A DNA stretch of 11,871 bases from NCBI GenBank assembly GCA_002317305.1, contig DCIZ01000114.1, forward strand, positions 13,690 to 25,560, written 5' to 3'. Shown one piece after another: positions 1 to 7,295 of the stretch (within the stretch, counting starts at the first letter, position 1; every line of letters starts with the position of its first letter). A program made the position numbers and the translations under genes. The notes under the pieces are model-generated. The model saw only the letters and a list, made by a program, of their open reading frames with translations, was not told the DNA's origin and made no database searches. The stretch is from Campylobacter sp. UBA1713. GTDB taxonomy: Bacteria; Campylobacterota; Campylobacteria; Campylobacterales; Campylobacteraceae.

Positions 1-140
1 CGAAGCGACCCGAAGAATCCCCTGCTTTTTGAGCGAGTAGAATCGTTAAATTCAAGAAAAAGTAAATTTACGAAATTCCGTTTTCCGTTTTCCGCACTCT
101 GCTTTCCGATGGCGGTTGTTTAAAAATTTCGCAAAACCTC

Positions 141-169
141 TTGACAAATTGGAATTTTTTTGCTAAAAT
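141..169 (+). promoter_or_regulatory. Promoter of the first tRNA-Thr gene
   Basis: A consensus -35 box TTGACA (141-146), a 17-base spacer containing a T-run, and a -10 box TAAAAT (164-169) lie 21 bases before the mature tRNA start. The T-run plus GCTAAAAT is the housekeeping promoter style of Campylobacter. The 140 bases before it hold short TTTTCCG repeats and no recognisable gene. Confidence 0.85.
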
Positions 170-190
170 ACGCCTTTCTTAAATTTTGGT

Positions 191-266
191 GCTGGTGTAG
201 CTCAGTTGGTAGAGCTACTGCCTTGTAAGCAGTAGGTCGGCGGTTCAAGTCCGTTCACCAGCTCCA
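191..266 (+). tRNA. tRNA-Thr (anticodon TGT), copy 1
   Basis: A complete 76-nt cloverleaf. The 7-bp acceptor stem is GCTGGTG/CACCAGC, the anticodon stem-loop is ACTGC-CTTGTAA-GCAGT with anticodon TGT, the T-loop is GTTCAAGTC, and CCA is encoded at 264-266. It is base-for-base identical to the tRNA at 467-542. Confidence 0.97.
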
Positions 267-417
267 CTTTTTCTTTCTACTTTAAAATCACGAGTAAAAT
301 TATAACAAACATCTTTTTGTTTATTGCAGGACAAATAATTTGTCGGTTTTGCAAATTTGCATCTTGTTGTTTTCAAATATGCTCGGTTACAAAAATTTAG
401 GAATTTACAAAAAACCC

Positions 418-446
418 TTGACAAATGAAATTTTTTTGGCTATAAT
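418..446 (+). promoter_or_regulatory. Promoter of the second tRNA-Thr gene and probably the tRNA-tuf operon
   Basis: TTGACA (418-423), a 17-base spacer with a T7 run, and a perfect TATAAT (441-446). It closely resembles the promoter at 141-169, sharing an AAAACC/CTTGACAAAT context and T-run, and so looks like part of a duplicated promoter-tRNA unit. No obvious terminator lies between here and tuf, so it may also drive the following tRNAs and tuf. Confidence 0.88.
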
Positions 447-466
447 ACGGGCTCATTTTTGGAGAC

Positions 467-542
467 GCTGGTGTAGCTCAGTTGGTAGAGCTACTGCCTT
501 GTAAGCAGTAGGTCGGCGGTTCAAGTCCGTTCACCAGCTCCA
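467..542 (+). tRNA. tRNA-Thr (anticodon TGT), copy 2
   Basis: A 76-nt gene with acceptor GCTGGTG/CACCAGC, anticodon TGT, and encoded CCA at 540-542. It is identical to the copy at 191-266. This is the copy that sits where tRNA-Thr is expected in the Thr-Tyr-Gly-Thr-tuf arrangement of Campylobacter, so the upstream one is the likely extra. Confidence 0.97.
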
Positions 543-601
543 CTTTTTTTGACAGTGTTTGACCAGATTAGTAAGTTTTATGTCAAAATATTTTTTGTTG
601 A

Positions 602-686
<85 letters not shown>

Positions 687-704
687 CTTACTAATTTTTT
701 TGAT

Positions 705-781
705 GCGGGAATAGCTCAGTTGGCTAGAGCATCAGCCTTCCAAGCTGAGGGTCGCGGGTTCGAGCCCCGTTTCCCGCTCCA
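705..781 (+). tRNA. tRNA-Gly (anticodon TCC)
   Basis: A 77-nt cloverleaf with acceptor GCGGGAA/TTCCCGC, anticodon stem-loop CAGC-CTTCCAA-GCTG with anticodon TCC, T-loop GTTCGAGCC, and encoded CCA at 779-781. Only 18 bases separate it from tRNA-Tyr, so the two are probably cut from one transcript. Confidence 0.97.
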
Positions 782-907
782 TCTTTTGACTGGGAGCTGT
801 ATCTTAAATTTACTCTATTGTTAAATTTAACCTAACAAAATTTATCCTAAGTCAAATTTTAGTTTTTTGTATTTTAATTTGTAACTTCCCTCCAACTCTG
901 TGTTTTT

Positions 908-982
908 GCTCATATAGCTCAGGGGCAGAGCACTTCCTTGGTAAGGAAGAGGTCGCGAGTTCAAATCTCGCTATGAGCTCCA
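908..982 (+). tRNA. tRNA-Thr (anticodon GGT)
   Basis: A 75-nt gene with acceptor GCTCATA/TATGAGC, anticodon stem-loop CTTCC-TTGGTAA-GGAAG with anticodon GGT, T-loop GTTCAAATC, and encoded CCA at 980-982. It reads the ACC/ACU codons that the TGT isoacceptor reads poorly. The tuf start codon follows 56 bases later, the usual tRNA-Thr/tuf coupling in this group. Confidence 0.97.
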
Positions 983-1038
983 TTTGGTTCGTTTTTACAA
1001 TTAAAATAAAATTTTTATTCTATACGGAGGATATCAGT

Positions 1039-2238
1039 ATGGCAAAAGAGAAATTTTCTCGAACAAAACCACACGTAAATATCGGAACTATCGGTCACGT
1101 TGACCATGGTAAGACTACTTTGACGGCTGCGATTTCAGCTGTTCTTTCACGAAAAGGTTTGGCAGAGTTGAAAGACTATGACAACATTGACAATGCTCCT
1201 GAAGAGAAAGAGCGTGGAATTACTATCGCAACTTCTCACATTGAGTATGAGACAGAGGCACGACACTATGCGCACGTTGATTGTCCGGGACACGCCGATT
1301 ATGTCAAAAACATGATCACTGGTGCGGCTCAGATGGATGGTGCGATCTTGGTTGTTTCAGCTGCTGATGGTCCGATGCCACAAACTAGAGAGCACATCTT
1401 GCTTTCTCGACAAGTCGGCGTTCCTTACATCGTTGTTTTCATGAACAAAGCGGACATGGTAGATGATGCGGAACTTTTGGAGCTTGTTGAGATGGAGATT
1501 CGTGAGCTTCTAAGCGAATATGACTTCCCAGGCGATGACACTCCTATCGTAAGCGGTTCAGCACTTCAAGCACTTGAAGAGGCGAAAGCGGGCAAAGATG
1601 GTGAGTGGTCAGAGAAGATCTTGAAGTTGATGTCAGAAGTAGATGCCTACATTCCAACACCTGTTCGTGCAACAGACAAAGAGTTCTTGATGCCTATCGA
1701 GGACGTTTTCTCTATCTCTGGTCGTGGAACAGTTGTAACAGGAAGAATCGAGAAAGGTGTTGTTAAAGTTGGCGACACTATTGAGATCGTGGGAATCAAA
1801 GATACACAAACTACAACAGTTACTGGCGTTGAGATGTTTAGAAAAGAGATGGATCAAGGCGAGGCTGGCGATAACGTAGGTGTTCTTTTGCGTGGAACAA
1901 AGAAAGAGGATGTTGAGCGCGGTATGGTTCTTGCTAAACCAAAATCAATCACTCCACACACTAAATTTGAGGGCGAGGTTTACGTCTTGACAAAAGAGGA
2001 AGGTGGACGACACACTCCATTCTTTAACAACTATCGACCGCAATTCTACGTCCGAACAACAGACGTTACAGGCTCTATCACTCTTCCAGCAGGAACAGAG
2101 ATGGTTATGCCGGGCGATAACTTGAAGATCACAGTTGAGCTCATTCACCCAGTTGCTTTGGAGGATGGAACTCGTTTTGCGATTCGAGAGGGCGGTAGAA
2201 CTGTAGGTTCTGGCGTTGTTACTAAGATCTTAGGATAA
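1039..2238 (+). CDS. tuf: Elongation factor Tu
   Basis: This 399-residue protein is the GTPase that delivers aminoacyl-tRNA to the ribosome. All GTP-binding motifs are visible: P-loop GHVDHGKT at residues 19-26, DCPGH at 81-85 and NKAD at 136-139. The beta-barrel domains 2 and 3 follow, ending VTKILG. The length is exactly that usual for bacterial EF-Tu. I chose the ATG at 1039 because MAKEKF is the family N-terminus and a GGAGG Shine-Dalgarno lies at 1026-1030. An earlier in-frame ATG at 973 falls inside tRNA-Thr(GGT) and is not real. The gene is downstream of the tRNA cluster and probably shares its transcript. Confidence 0.98.
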   Translation: MAKEKFSRTKPHVNIGTIGHVDHGKTTLTAAISAVLSRKGLAELKDYDNIDNAPEEKERGITIATSHIEYETEARHYAHVDCPGHADYVKNMITGAAQMDGAILVVSAADGPMPQTREHILLSRQVGVPYIVVFMNKADMVDDAELLELVEMEIRELLSEYDFPGDDTPIVSGSALQALEEAKAGKDGEWSEKILKLMSEVDAYIPTPVRATDKEFLMPIEDVFSISGRGTVVTGRIEKGVVKVGDTIEIVGIKDTQTTTVTGVEMFRKEMDQGEAGDNVGVLLRGTKKEDVERGMVLAKPKSITPHTKFEGEVYVLTKEEGGRHTPFFNNYRPQFYVRTTDVTGSITLPAGTEMVMPGDNLKITVELIHPVALEDGTRFAIREGGRTVGSGVVTKILG

Positions 2239-2250
2239 GCTTTTTTTAAG

Positions 2251-2300
2251 GCACGTGATAAGGGAGCTTGCTTTTTGCTTTTGCTCCTTTTATCTCGTGC
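2251..2300 (+). other. Long hairpin between tuf and rpmG
   Basis: GCACGTGATAAGGGAGC (2251-2267) pairs with GCTCCTTTTATCTCGTGC (2283-2300), with one mismatch and one bulge, around a T-rich 15-base loop. No T-run follows the right arm, so a classical intrinsic terminator is unlikely. It may be a processing or mRNA-stabilising structure that uncouples the very high tuf message from rpmG-secE-nusG. The structure is seen in the sequence; the role is inferred. Confidence 0.6.
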
Positions 2301-2328
2301 TAGAAAATTTGAATTTGAGGATTTAGAG

Positions 2329-2499
2329 ATGGCAAAAAATTCTAATGTTATTAAAGTTGGTTTGAAGTGTTCTGAGTGTGGTGATATTAACTACTCTACT
2401 ACTAAAAATGCTAAGAAAAAAGCAGAGAAGTTGGAGCTTAGAAAGTATTGTCCTAGACTTAAAAAACACACAGTTCACAAAGAGACAAAGTTAAAATAA
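2329..2499 (+). CDS. rpmG: 50S ribosomal protein L33
   Basis: A 56-residue basic protein of the large subunit, near the E site. It shows the L33 pattern [16 protein letters not shown] (CxxC at residues 14-17) and [10 protein letters not shown]. The second zinc pair is reduced to a single Cys41 because the fourth cysteine is leucine. I recall the same CPRL form in Campylobacter L33, so it is probably a lineage trait and not damage. The ATG at 2329 is preceded by GAGGATTTAGAG. The in-frame ATG at 2275 would add 18 residues that lie over the hairpin and do not resemble L33. Confidence 0.95.
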   Translation: MAKNSNVIKVGLKCSECGDINYSTTKNAKKKAEKLELRKYCPRLKKHTVHKETKLK

Positions 2500-2509
2500 T
2501 TTTTAAAGT

Positions 2510-2585
2510 AGGGCAGTAGCTCCAATGGTAGAGCGCCGGATTCCAAATCCGATGGTTGGGGGTTCGAATCCCTCCTGCCCTGCCA
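2510..2585 (+). tRNA. tRNA-Trp (anticodon CCA)
   Basis: A 76-nt cloverleaf with acceptor AGGGCAG/CTGCCCT, anticodon loop TTCCAAA with anticodon CCA, T-loop GTTCGAATC, discriminator G, and encoded CCA at 2583-2585. It sits between rpmG and secE, 10 bases after the rpmG stop and 17 before secE, the conserved position in this group. Confidence 0.97.
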
Positions 2586-2602
2586 CTATTTAAGGTTATG
2601 TT

Positions 2603-2782
2603 ATGAGTAAAATTGTAAATGGTTTTAGAAACGCAAAAGCTGAGTTGGACAAAGTCATTTTTCCTACAAAAGAACAAGTTCGAAATGCATTTATAACGGT
2701 TATAAGCGTTGTTGTGATTATTTCGCTCTTTCTAGCTTTGGTTGATCTTGTTATGTCATTTAGTATTTCTAAATTTGTATAA
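2603..2782 (+). CDS. secE: Preprotein translocase subunit SecE
   Basis: A 59-residue single-span membrane protein that clamps SecY in the Sec translocon. The N-terminal cytosolic amphipathic helix holds the SecE signature ELDKVIFPTKEQV (residues 14-26). One transmembrane helix follows at about residues 29-52 (TVISVVVIISLFLALV). The length matches the short SecE forms. The ATG at 2603 has AAGG at 2592-2595. The ATG at 2598 is followed at once by a stop (ATG TTA TGA). The gene lies directly before nusG, whose ribosome-binding site overlaps its stop codon. Confidence 0.95.
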   Translation: MSKIVNGFRNAKAELDKVIFPTKEQVRNAFITVISVVVIISLFLALVDLVMSFSISKFV

Positions 2783-2792
2783 GGATATTATA

Positions 2793-3320
2793 ATGGCTTA
2801 TAAATGGTATGCGATTCAGACTTATGCAGGTAGCGAGTTGTCGGTAAAACAAGCAGTCGAAAATTTAAAAGCAAATGGTTTTTTTGAGCAGATTGCCCAA
2901 GTTGTCGTTCCAACAGAAGATATTATTGATATCAAAAATGGTAAGCAAAAGGTTATTGAGCGGACACTATATTCTGGCTATGTCTTTGCTGAGTTGGATT
3001 TGACAAACGCTTTGTGGCAAAAGATTCAAGCACTTTCAAGAGTTTCTCGTTTTATCGGCGAAGCTAAAAAACCTGCCCCACTTAGCGAAAAAGATGTCAA
3101 GACGATTTTGGACAAGATCGAGAATCGTGCCGCACCAAAACCGAGGATTGATTTTGAAAATGGTGAGACGGTTAGGGTGATAGATGGACCATTTGCAAAT
3201 TTTAATGGAATAGTTGAAGAGTATGATATGATTCACGGTAAGTTAAAACTAAATGTTTCTATTTTTGGTAGAAGCACGCCTGTGGAAATTTTATACACAC
3301 AAGTTGAGAAGATTATTTAA
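2793..3320 (+). CDS. nusG: Transcription termination/antitermination factor NusG
   Basis: A 175-residue RNA polymerase-associated factor that suppresses pausing and couples polymerase to Rho and ribosomes. The NGN domain occupies about residues 1-105 and opens with the family signature KWYAIQTYAGSE. A KOW domain follows at about 120-175 (FENGETVRVIDGPFANFNG). ATG 2793 gives the canonical MAYKWYAIQ start and has AAGGA at 2781-2785. An in-frame ATG at 2742 lies inside secE. The stop is 11 bases before rplK, so nusG, rplK and probably rplA form one operon. Confidence 0.97.
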   Translation: MAYKWYAIQTYAGSELSVKQAVENLKANGFFEQIAQVVVPTEDIIDIKNGKQKVIERTLYSGYVFAELDLTNALWQKIQALSRVSRFIGEAKKPAPLSEKDVKTILDKIENRAAPKPRIDFENGETVRVIDGPFANFNGIVEEYDMIHGKLKLNVSIFGRSTPVEILYTQVEKII

Positions 3321-3331
3321 GGAGATAGTTT

Positions 3332-3757
3332 ATGGCTAAGAAAGTTGTTGGCGAAATTAAACTTCAGATTGCTGCCGCAAAGGCAAACCCAAGCCCTCCT
3401 GTTGGTCCTGCTTTGGGTCAAAGAGGTGTCAATATTATGGAATTTTGTAAGGCTTTTAACGAGAGAACAAAAGATATGGCAGGTTTTAACATTCCTGTTG
3501 TTATCACTGTTTATGCAGACAAGAGTTTTACCTTTATCACAAAACAGCCACCTGCGACAGATTTGATCAAAAAAGCGGCAGGCGTTTCAAAAGGTGCTGA
3601 TAATCCTTTGAAAAATAAAGTTGGCACTCTTACAAAGGCTCAAATTTTGGAGATCGTTGATAAGAAGATCGCTGACATGAACACGAAGGACAGAGAGCAA
3701 GCGGCGAAGATCATCGCAGGTTCTGCTCGCTCAATGGGAATTACAGTTACTGAATAA
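3332..3757 (+). CDS. rplK: 50S ribosomal protein L11
   Basis: A 141-residue protein that builds the GTPase-associated stalk base of the large subunit together with L10 and 23S rRNA. The N-terminal domain carries [20 protein letters not shown], including the conserved Pro-Pro-Val-Gly-Pro-Ala-Leu-Gly loop. The RNA-binding C-terminal domain ends in [10 protein letters not shown]. The full length matches the family. Shine-Dalgarno GGAGAT at 3321-3326. Confidence 0.98.
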   Translation: MAKKVVGEIKLQIAAAKANPSPPVGPALGQRGVNIMEFCKAFNERTKDMAGFNIPVVITVYADKSFTFITKQPPATDLIKKAAGVSKGADNPLKNKVGTLTKAQILEIVDKKIADMNTKDREQAAKIIAGSARSMGITVTE

Positions 3758-3850
3758 TCTTTGACCACTTAAGATTTAAAAAAGAGTGTTTCTGAAATTT
3801 AGTTTGGAGATGCTCCTAAGAAGTGGAAGCAAATTTATGCGGAGAGTATT
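3758..3850 (+). promoter_or_regulatory. Structured rplK-rplA intergenic segment, possible L1 control site
   Basis: The 93 bases hold a perfect small hairpin GGAG-ATG-CTCC (3806-3816). This sits inside a longer-range pairing CCACTT (3765-3770) with AAGTGG (3821-3826), followed by the rplA ribosome-binding site GGAG (3841-3844). L1 represses its own operon through an mRNA mimic of its 23S site in many bacteria. Whether this structure is that mimic is a guess from position and shape. Confidence 0.3.
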
Positions 3851-4552
3851 ATGGCAAAAACTACAAAAAGATATGCAAAACTTTTGAAAAAGGTTGATGC
3901 AACAAAGATTTACAGCTTAGACGAAGCGGTAGAAGTCGTCAAAGGTTTGGCTTCGGCTAAATTTGACGAGACTTTGGAGATCGCAATGCAGCTAAATGTT
4001 GATCCTCGCCACGCTGACCAGATGGTTAGAGGTTCTGTTGTCCTTCCAGCTGGAACAGGCAAGAGTGTTCGTGTTGCTGTCATCGCAAAAGATGTAAAAG
4101 CAGACGAGGCAAAAGCAGCAGGCGCTGAGATTGTGGGTGCTGAAGATCTAGTAGATGAGATATCAAAAGGCAACTTTGACTTTGACGTTTTGATCGCAAC
4201 GCCAAATTTGATGGGACTTGTGGGTAAAGTAGGGCGACTTCTTGGACCAAAAGGCTTGATGCCAAATCCTAAAACTGGAACGGTTACGATGGATGTAGCA
4301 CAAGCGGTCAATAACGCAAAAAGCGGTCAGGTGAATTTCCGTGTAGACAAACAAGGAAATATTCACGCAGGTCTTGGCAAGGTTAGCTTTACAAAAGAGC
4401 AACTTTTGGAGAACATTAACGCTTTTGTAAAAACTATTAACAAGCACAAACCAGCGACTTCAAAGGGACGCTACATTAAGGGTGCAAAACTCTCTCTTAC
4501 TATGAGTCCATCTATAACTTTGGATTCACAAGAGCTACTTGATCTAAAATAA
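3851..4552 (+). CDS. rplA: 50S ribosomal protein L1
   Basis: A 233-residue protein of the L1 stalk, which moves deacylated tRNA out of the E site. Recognisable stretches are [20 protein letters not shown] at the N-terminus, the inserted domain II around residues 70-155 with [19 protein letters not shown], and the closing [12 protein letters not shown]. The length is normal for the family. The ATG is preceded by a GGAGAG ribosome-binding site. In most relatives rplJ follows directly. Here a strong terminator and about 3.4 kb of unrelated genes intervene. Confidence 0.98.
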   Translation: MAKTTKRYAKLLKKVDATKIYSLDEAVEVVKGLASAKFDETLEIAMQLNVDPRHADQMVRGSVVLPAGTGKSVRVAVIAKDVKADEAKAAGAEIVGAEDLVDEISKGNFDFDVLIATPNLMGLVGKVGRLLGPKGLMPNPKTGTVTMDVAQAVNNAKSGQVNFRVDKQGNIHAGLGKVSFTKEQLLENINAFVKTINKHKPATSKGRYIKGAKLSLTMSPSITLDSQELLDLK

Positions 4553-4554
4553 AA

Positions 4555-4604
4555 ATCTGCTAAAAACACCTCTAAAATCAAGTCAAACTGGTTTTTTAGA
4601 GGTG
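4555..4604 (-). repeat. Dispersed 50-base repeat overlapping the rplA terminator
   Basis: Read on the minus strand, 4604 to 4555 aligns with 7049-7098 on the plus strand. By eye about 43 of 50 positions match with two one-base gaps, including the shared blocks CTCTAAAAA, CCAGTTTG, CTTGATTTT and GTGTTTTTAG. It begins with CACCTCTAAAAAACC, the terminal motif of the element at 7046-7216. The terminator therefore appears to be a copy or fragment of a mobile repeat. Confidence 0.7.
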
Positions 4605-4609
4605 TTTTT
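4562..4609. terminator. Intrinsic terminator after rplA
   Basis: A perfect 16-bp inverted repeat: AAAAACACCTCTAAAA (4562-4577) and TTTTAGAGGTGTTTTT (4594-4609) around a 16-base loop. The right arm ends in a T-run and the left arm begins with an A-run, so it could stop transcription from both directions. It begins 10 bases after the rplA stop. Confidence 0.8.
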
Positions 4610-4772
4610 ATAGTGTTTAAAAATTAGTCGCCGTTGGTCGTTGTTTCTCTTTTTGCTAACACAAAATTTGCTAGCATCAAAAAAGCAACTTTACATTACA
4701 AGCGTTTTTAGACGTCTTGGTATTTTTCGCGGGACTCCCCCGCACATCTTAAATTTATACAAGGTGGTCGCA

Positions 4773-6329
4773 GTGAAAAAGCTATTTACACTTTTTATTT
4801 TTTTATTTTTTGCGGTAAATTTCTCACACGCTGTGCAACCAACACAAGAGGCAACAACAAAGACTTCAAACGTTTCGCCTACAACTCCAACTTACACACC
4901 GCCAACGCCACAAGCACAAAAAAAACAAAACTGCAACACACGCAAATTTAGCCTACACATCACCAGTGCTGTAAGCACACTGGAGCTTTTTGAGCGACTC
5001 GCAAGAGAGTGTGGCTTTGGGCTAACTGTAGCAGATGACTACACACTGGCACGACTAAAAGCTCCACTTTACTCTACAAAATTAACAAATGTAAAACTAG
5101 ACGAGTTACTGAAAATTTTCATCACAAAAAACAATCTTTTTTACATAAAAGACAAAAAACACCTAACAATAGAAGGCACTAGAACAAAAAGCTTTAAGCT
5201 TGACTACATAAATTCTGTCCGAGAAGGGACATCCGTTACAAAAGCCTCAACCGACCAAGCACCAGTTCAGACGGGCACGAGCGGCACAAGCACGCAGGTT
5301 AGCACTAGTGCGCCTGCTAGCGAAAACGCCATCACTGTTACAGAAAAACTGGACTTTTGGAGTTCGCTCTCTACTGAACTCAAAAGCCTTCTTTCCTACA
5401 AAAACGCCTCGCTCATCATTAACCAGCCAGCAGGACTCATCACTGTTACTAGCACGCCAAAAGATCTTGTGCGTGTAGAAAACTACATATCAAATTTACA
5501 AAAACGACTAAAACAGCAGGTTTTGATAGAGGTCGCCATCATCTCCGTCGACTTCTCAAACGATGAGAGCAGAGGAGTGGACTGGAGTAAATTTGACCTA
5601 TCTTTTACGACACTTTTCAACGACGCAACGAGCCGTTTTTCGTTTGGTGGCACGAGTTCTAGCCTCTCACGAGCTAGCGGAGGCGGCACTTTTGTCGTAA
5701 ATGGTGGTAGCGGACTTAGTGTGGATGGCTTGTTAAATTTTTTGAGCTTAAGCGGTTACAGCAAACTTATCTCTACGCCTAGGGTTATGACACTTAACAA
5801 CCAGCAAGCGCTCATTAGTGTAGGCGAATTTGTAAATTATCGCATTAGTCAAGAGAGTTCGACCGACTCGGCTAGCACGACAAAAACGAGCGTTACTTAT
5901 AACCAATATTCACAATTTGTTGGTATTTTGTTAAATATATTGCCAAGCATTAGTGAAGATGGAAGCATCATGCTTCGCATTAATCCGAGTATTAGCACAT
6001 TTAAATATAATGAAGATAGGCTAAAACAGAGCCAAATTCGCGAGATAGCACCGGATACGATGCAAAAAAAGATATCGTCAGTTGTGGAGGTGCGTAGTGG
6101 CGACAGCGTAATTTTGGGCGGACTCATTACCAAAAACCACGCCATAGAGGAGAGTAGAGTGGCATTGATGGGTAGCATTCCGTTGCTCGGCTGGCTATTT
6201 CGTAGCAACAAAATGGTCGAAAAACGAAGTGAAGTTATCTTTGTCATCACGCCATATGTGATAAAAAACGGGCGAGCAGTTCTTGCAAAACAACAAGAAG
6301 TCGATGTGAAATATCCTGAATTTGATTAG
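4773..6329 (+). CDS. mshL: MshL/CtsD-type secretin of a type IV pilus or competence system
   Basis: A 518-residue outer-membrane secretin that forms the ring through which a pilus or pseudopilus passes. Residues 1-20 are a signal peptide ending FSHA. A Thr/Pro-rich linker follows (21-55), then a secretin N-domain (about 58-140) and a second N-domain with a Ser/Thr-rich insertion (140-245). The secretin core is about 248-500: QQVLIEVAIISVDF, LISTPRVMTLNNQQALISVG (332-351), and the terminal VEVRSGDSVILGGLI...GWLFRSN...EVIFVITPYVI. I chose GTG 4773 because it puts KKLFTLFIF at the N-terminus and AAGGTGG lies at 4761-4767; the in-frame ATG at 4641 is far upstream. The symbol is at family level only. 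C. jejuni CtsD, needed for DNA uptake, is the same kind of protein. The matching ATPase and platform genes are not in the window. Confidence 0.88.
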   Translation: MKKLFTLFIFLFFAVNFSHAVQPTQEATTKTSNVSPTTPTYTPPTPQAQKKQNCNTRKFSLHITSAVSTLELFERLARECGFGLTVADDYTLARLKAPLYSTKLTNVKLDELLKIFITKNNLFYIKDKKHLTIEGTRTKSFKLDYINSVREGTSVTKASTDQAPVQTGTSGTSTQVSTSAPASENAITVTEKLDFWSSLSTELKSLLSYKNASLIINQPAGLITVTSTPKDLVRVENYISNLQKRLKQQVLIEVAIISVDFSNDESRGVDWSKFDLSFTTLFNDATSRFSFGGTSSSLSRASGGGTFVVNGGSGLSVDGLLNFLSLSGYSKLISTPRVMTLNNQQALISVGEFVNYRISQESSTDSASTTKTSVTYNQYSQFVGILLNILPSISEDGSIMLRINPSISTFKYNEDRLKQSQIREIAPDTMQKKISSVVEVRSGDSVILGGLITKNHAIEESRVALMGSIPLLGWLFRSNKMVEKRSEVIFVITPYVIKNGRAVLAKQQEVDVKYPEFD

Positions 6330-6365
6330 CATTTTGTCAAAATTCAAATTTAAAAAGGCGTTTTT

Positions 6366-6704
6366 GTGATAGGTGTAGATATGGTCAAAATTGAGCGAAT
6401 CGAAGGTGTTTTTAAGCGAAATGGCGAGCTTTTTTTGCGCCGTTTTTTGAGTGAAAACGAGCGTTTGCTTTTTAAAACTCCACAAAGCTGGGCAGGAGTT
6501 TGGGCGGCAAAAGAGGCGCTTAGCAAGGCGCTTGGGTGTGGAATAGGGGCGGAATTTTCGTTTTTAGATGTAGAACTTCGCAAAAACGAACGCGGACAGC
6601 CATTTTTTCACGCCATTTCGCCTAAATTTGAAAAACTCAAAAGTAGCGTTAGCATATCGCATGACGGCGGGTTTGCCATCGCAGTTGTAGCAGTCGAGCC
6701 GTAA
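6366..6704 (+). CDS. acpS: Holo-[acyl-carrier-protein] synthase
   Basis: A 112-residue enzyme that moves 4'-phosphopantetheine from coenzyme A to a serine of acyl carrier protein, activating fatty acid synthesis. The magnesium/CoA motifs are present: GVDMVKIERI with Asp5, WAAKEALSKALG with Glu50 and Lys54, and the closing SVSISHDGGFAIA. The GTG start at 6366 is favoured because MIGVDxVxIxR is the family N-terminus and AAAGGCG lies shortly upstream; the next ATG would remove the catalytic Asp. It starts 36 bases after the secretin stop, so the two probably share a transcript. The function is housekeeping and unrelated to pili. Confidence 0.95.
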   Translation: MIGVDMVKIERIEGVFKRNGELFLRRFLSENERLLFKTPQSWAGVWAAKEALSKALGCGIGAEFSFLDVELRKNERGQPFFHAISPKFEKLKSSVSISHDGGFAIAVVAVEP

Positions 6705-6730
6705 CGTTAAGCCGTAAGCCGTAAGCCGTC
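6698..6730 (+). repeat. Short GCCGTAA heptamer repeats at the acpS stop
   Basis: GCCGTAA occurs at 6698-6704, 6711-6717 and 6718-6724, and a partial copy follows at 6725-6730. The acpS stop codon TAA (6702-6704) is the end of the first copy. A 7-base unit can shift frame, but only downstream non-coding DNA is affected. It looks like slippage expansion. Confidence 0.75.
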
Positions 6731-6756
6731 AAAGATGCAAACATAAGGAGCAGCCC

Positions 6757-7074
6757 ATGAAAAACTCTTTACTTTTGTTACTTTTTGTTTTTGTTGTAAA
6801 TTTGTGTGCGGAGGTTTTTTACTTTCCGTTTGCAAAAATTTACACAAAAAGCGAGGTTGAAGTGGGCGAAGTGGTAGCGGTAAAAGCCAGCACAAAGCTT
6901 GCTACTGGCACTCGTGGCGTGCAGTTTGTCGAGTGTGTGGGCGGTGAATGTGAGGCGGTCGAGGCGGCAAACGACTTTCCCGTGAGCCATGTTAAATTTG
7001 CTAAAAGCGGTAAATTTACCATGCGTGTTGTGGTTTCAGAGTTTAGGGCATCTCTAAAAACCAGTTTGGCTTGA
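6757..7074 (+). CDS. Small exported protein with C-terminus replaced by a MITE-like element
   Basis: A 105-residue protein of unknown function. Residues 1-18 form a signal peptide (KNSLLLLLFVFVVNLCA). It could be a lipoprotein, but the LCA context has no clear lipobox. The remainder is beta-rich with two cysteines (C60, C65), FAKSGKFTMRVVV resembling a small periplasmic Ig-like or sensor fold. Shine-Dalgarno AAGGAG lies about 10 bases before the ATG. The natural sequence stops at Phe96. From codon 97 to the TGA at 7072-7074 the codons lie inside the inserted element at 7046-7216. Removing that element and one TTTA copy restores an open frame for about 23 more codons (through KMKNLVDSEFDFLVK) to a TGA at about 7290. 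It sits between acpS and the pilin, so a pilus-accessory role is possible but unproven. Confidence 0.65.
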   Translation: MKNSLLLLLFVFVVNLCAEVFYFPFAKIYTKSEVEVGEVVAVKASTKLATGTRGVQFVECVGGECEAVEAANDFPVSHVKFAKSGKFTMRVVVSEFRASLKTSLA

Positions 7075-7216
7075 TTTTTCGAAGTGTTTTTAGGAGATTT
7101 TTTTCTTAAAATGAGGAGAATACTGTCGTATTTGACGAATTTTAAGGTAAAAATATACAAAAACAAACGAAAAAGCAAGCCACCAAATTTACTTAAATGG
7201 TTTTTTAGAGGTGCCC
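7046..7216. mobile_element. MITE-like element with terminal inverted repeats and TTTA duplication
   Basis: A 171-base element without coding capacity. The left end is GGGCATCTCTAAAAACCA (7046-7063); the right end, read on the minus strand from 7216, is GGGCACCTCTAAAAAACCA. The arms stay related inward, with GGCTTG-TTTTTCG-TGTTTTT and CTTAAAAT blocks (7046-7112 against 7216-7139), so the whole element is an imperfect palindrome. TTTA flanks both sides (7042-7045 and 7217-7220), as a 4-base target duplication would. The same end motif precedes the IS5-like transposase remnant at 11486, so this is probably a non-autonomous derivative of that family. It truncates the gene at 6757. Confidence 0.75.
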
Positions 7217-7295
7217 TTTAGCAAAGGTAGTTGTGGTGGCGCGAAAATGAAGAATCTTGTCGATAGTGAATTTGATTTTTTGGTAAAGTGAAATG

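Noticed and set aside
973..1038. N-terminal extension of EF-Tu
   Set aside because: It starts inside tRNA-Thr(GGT); the true start at 1039 has a GGAGG site and the family N-terminus.
3910..4311. 133-codon minus-strand frame opposite rplA
   Set aside because: Shadow of a highly biased ribosomal gene; no recognisable motifs or ribosome-binding site.
4729..4743. GCGGG-ACTCC-CCCGC hairpin upstream of the secretin as a terminator or riboswitch
   Set aside because: Only 5 pairs, no T-run after it and no larger conserved-looking structure; left as unexplained.
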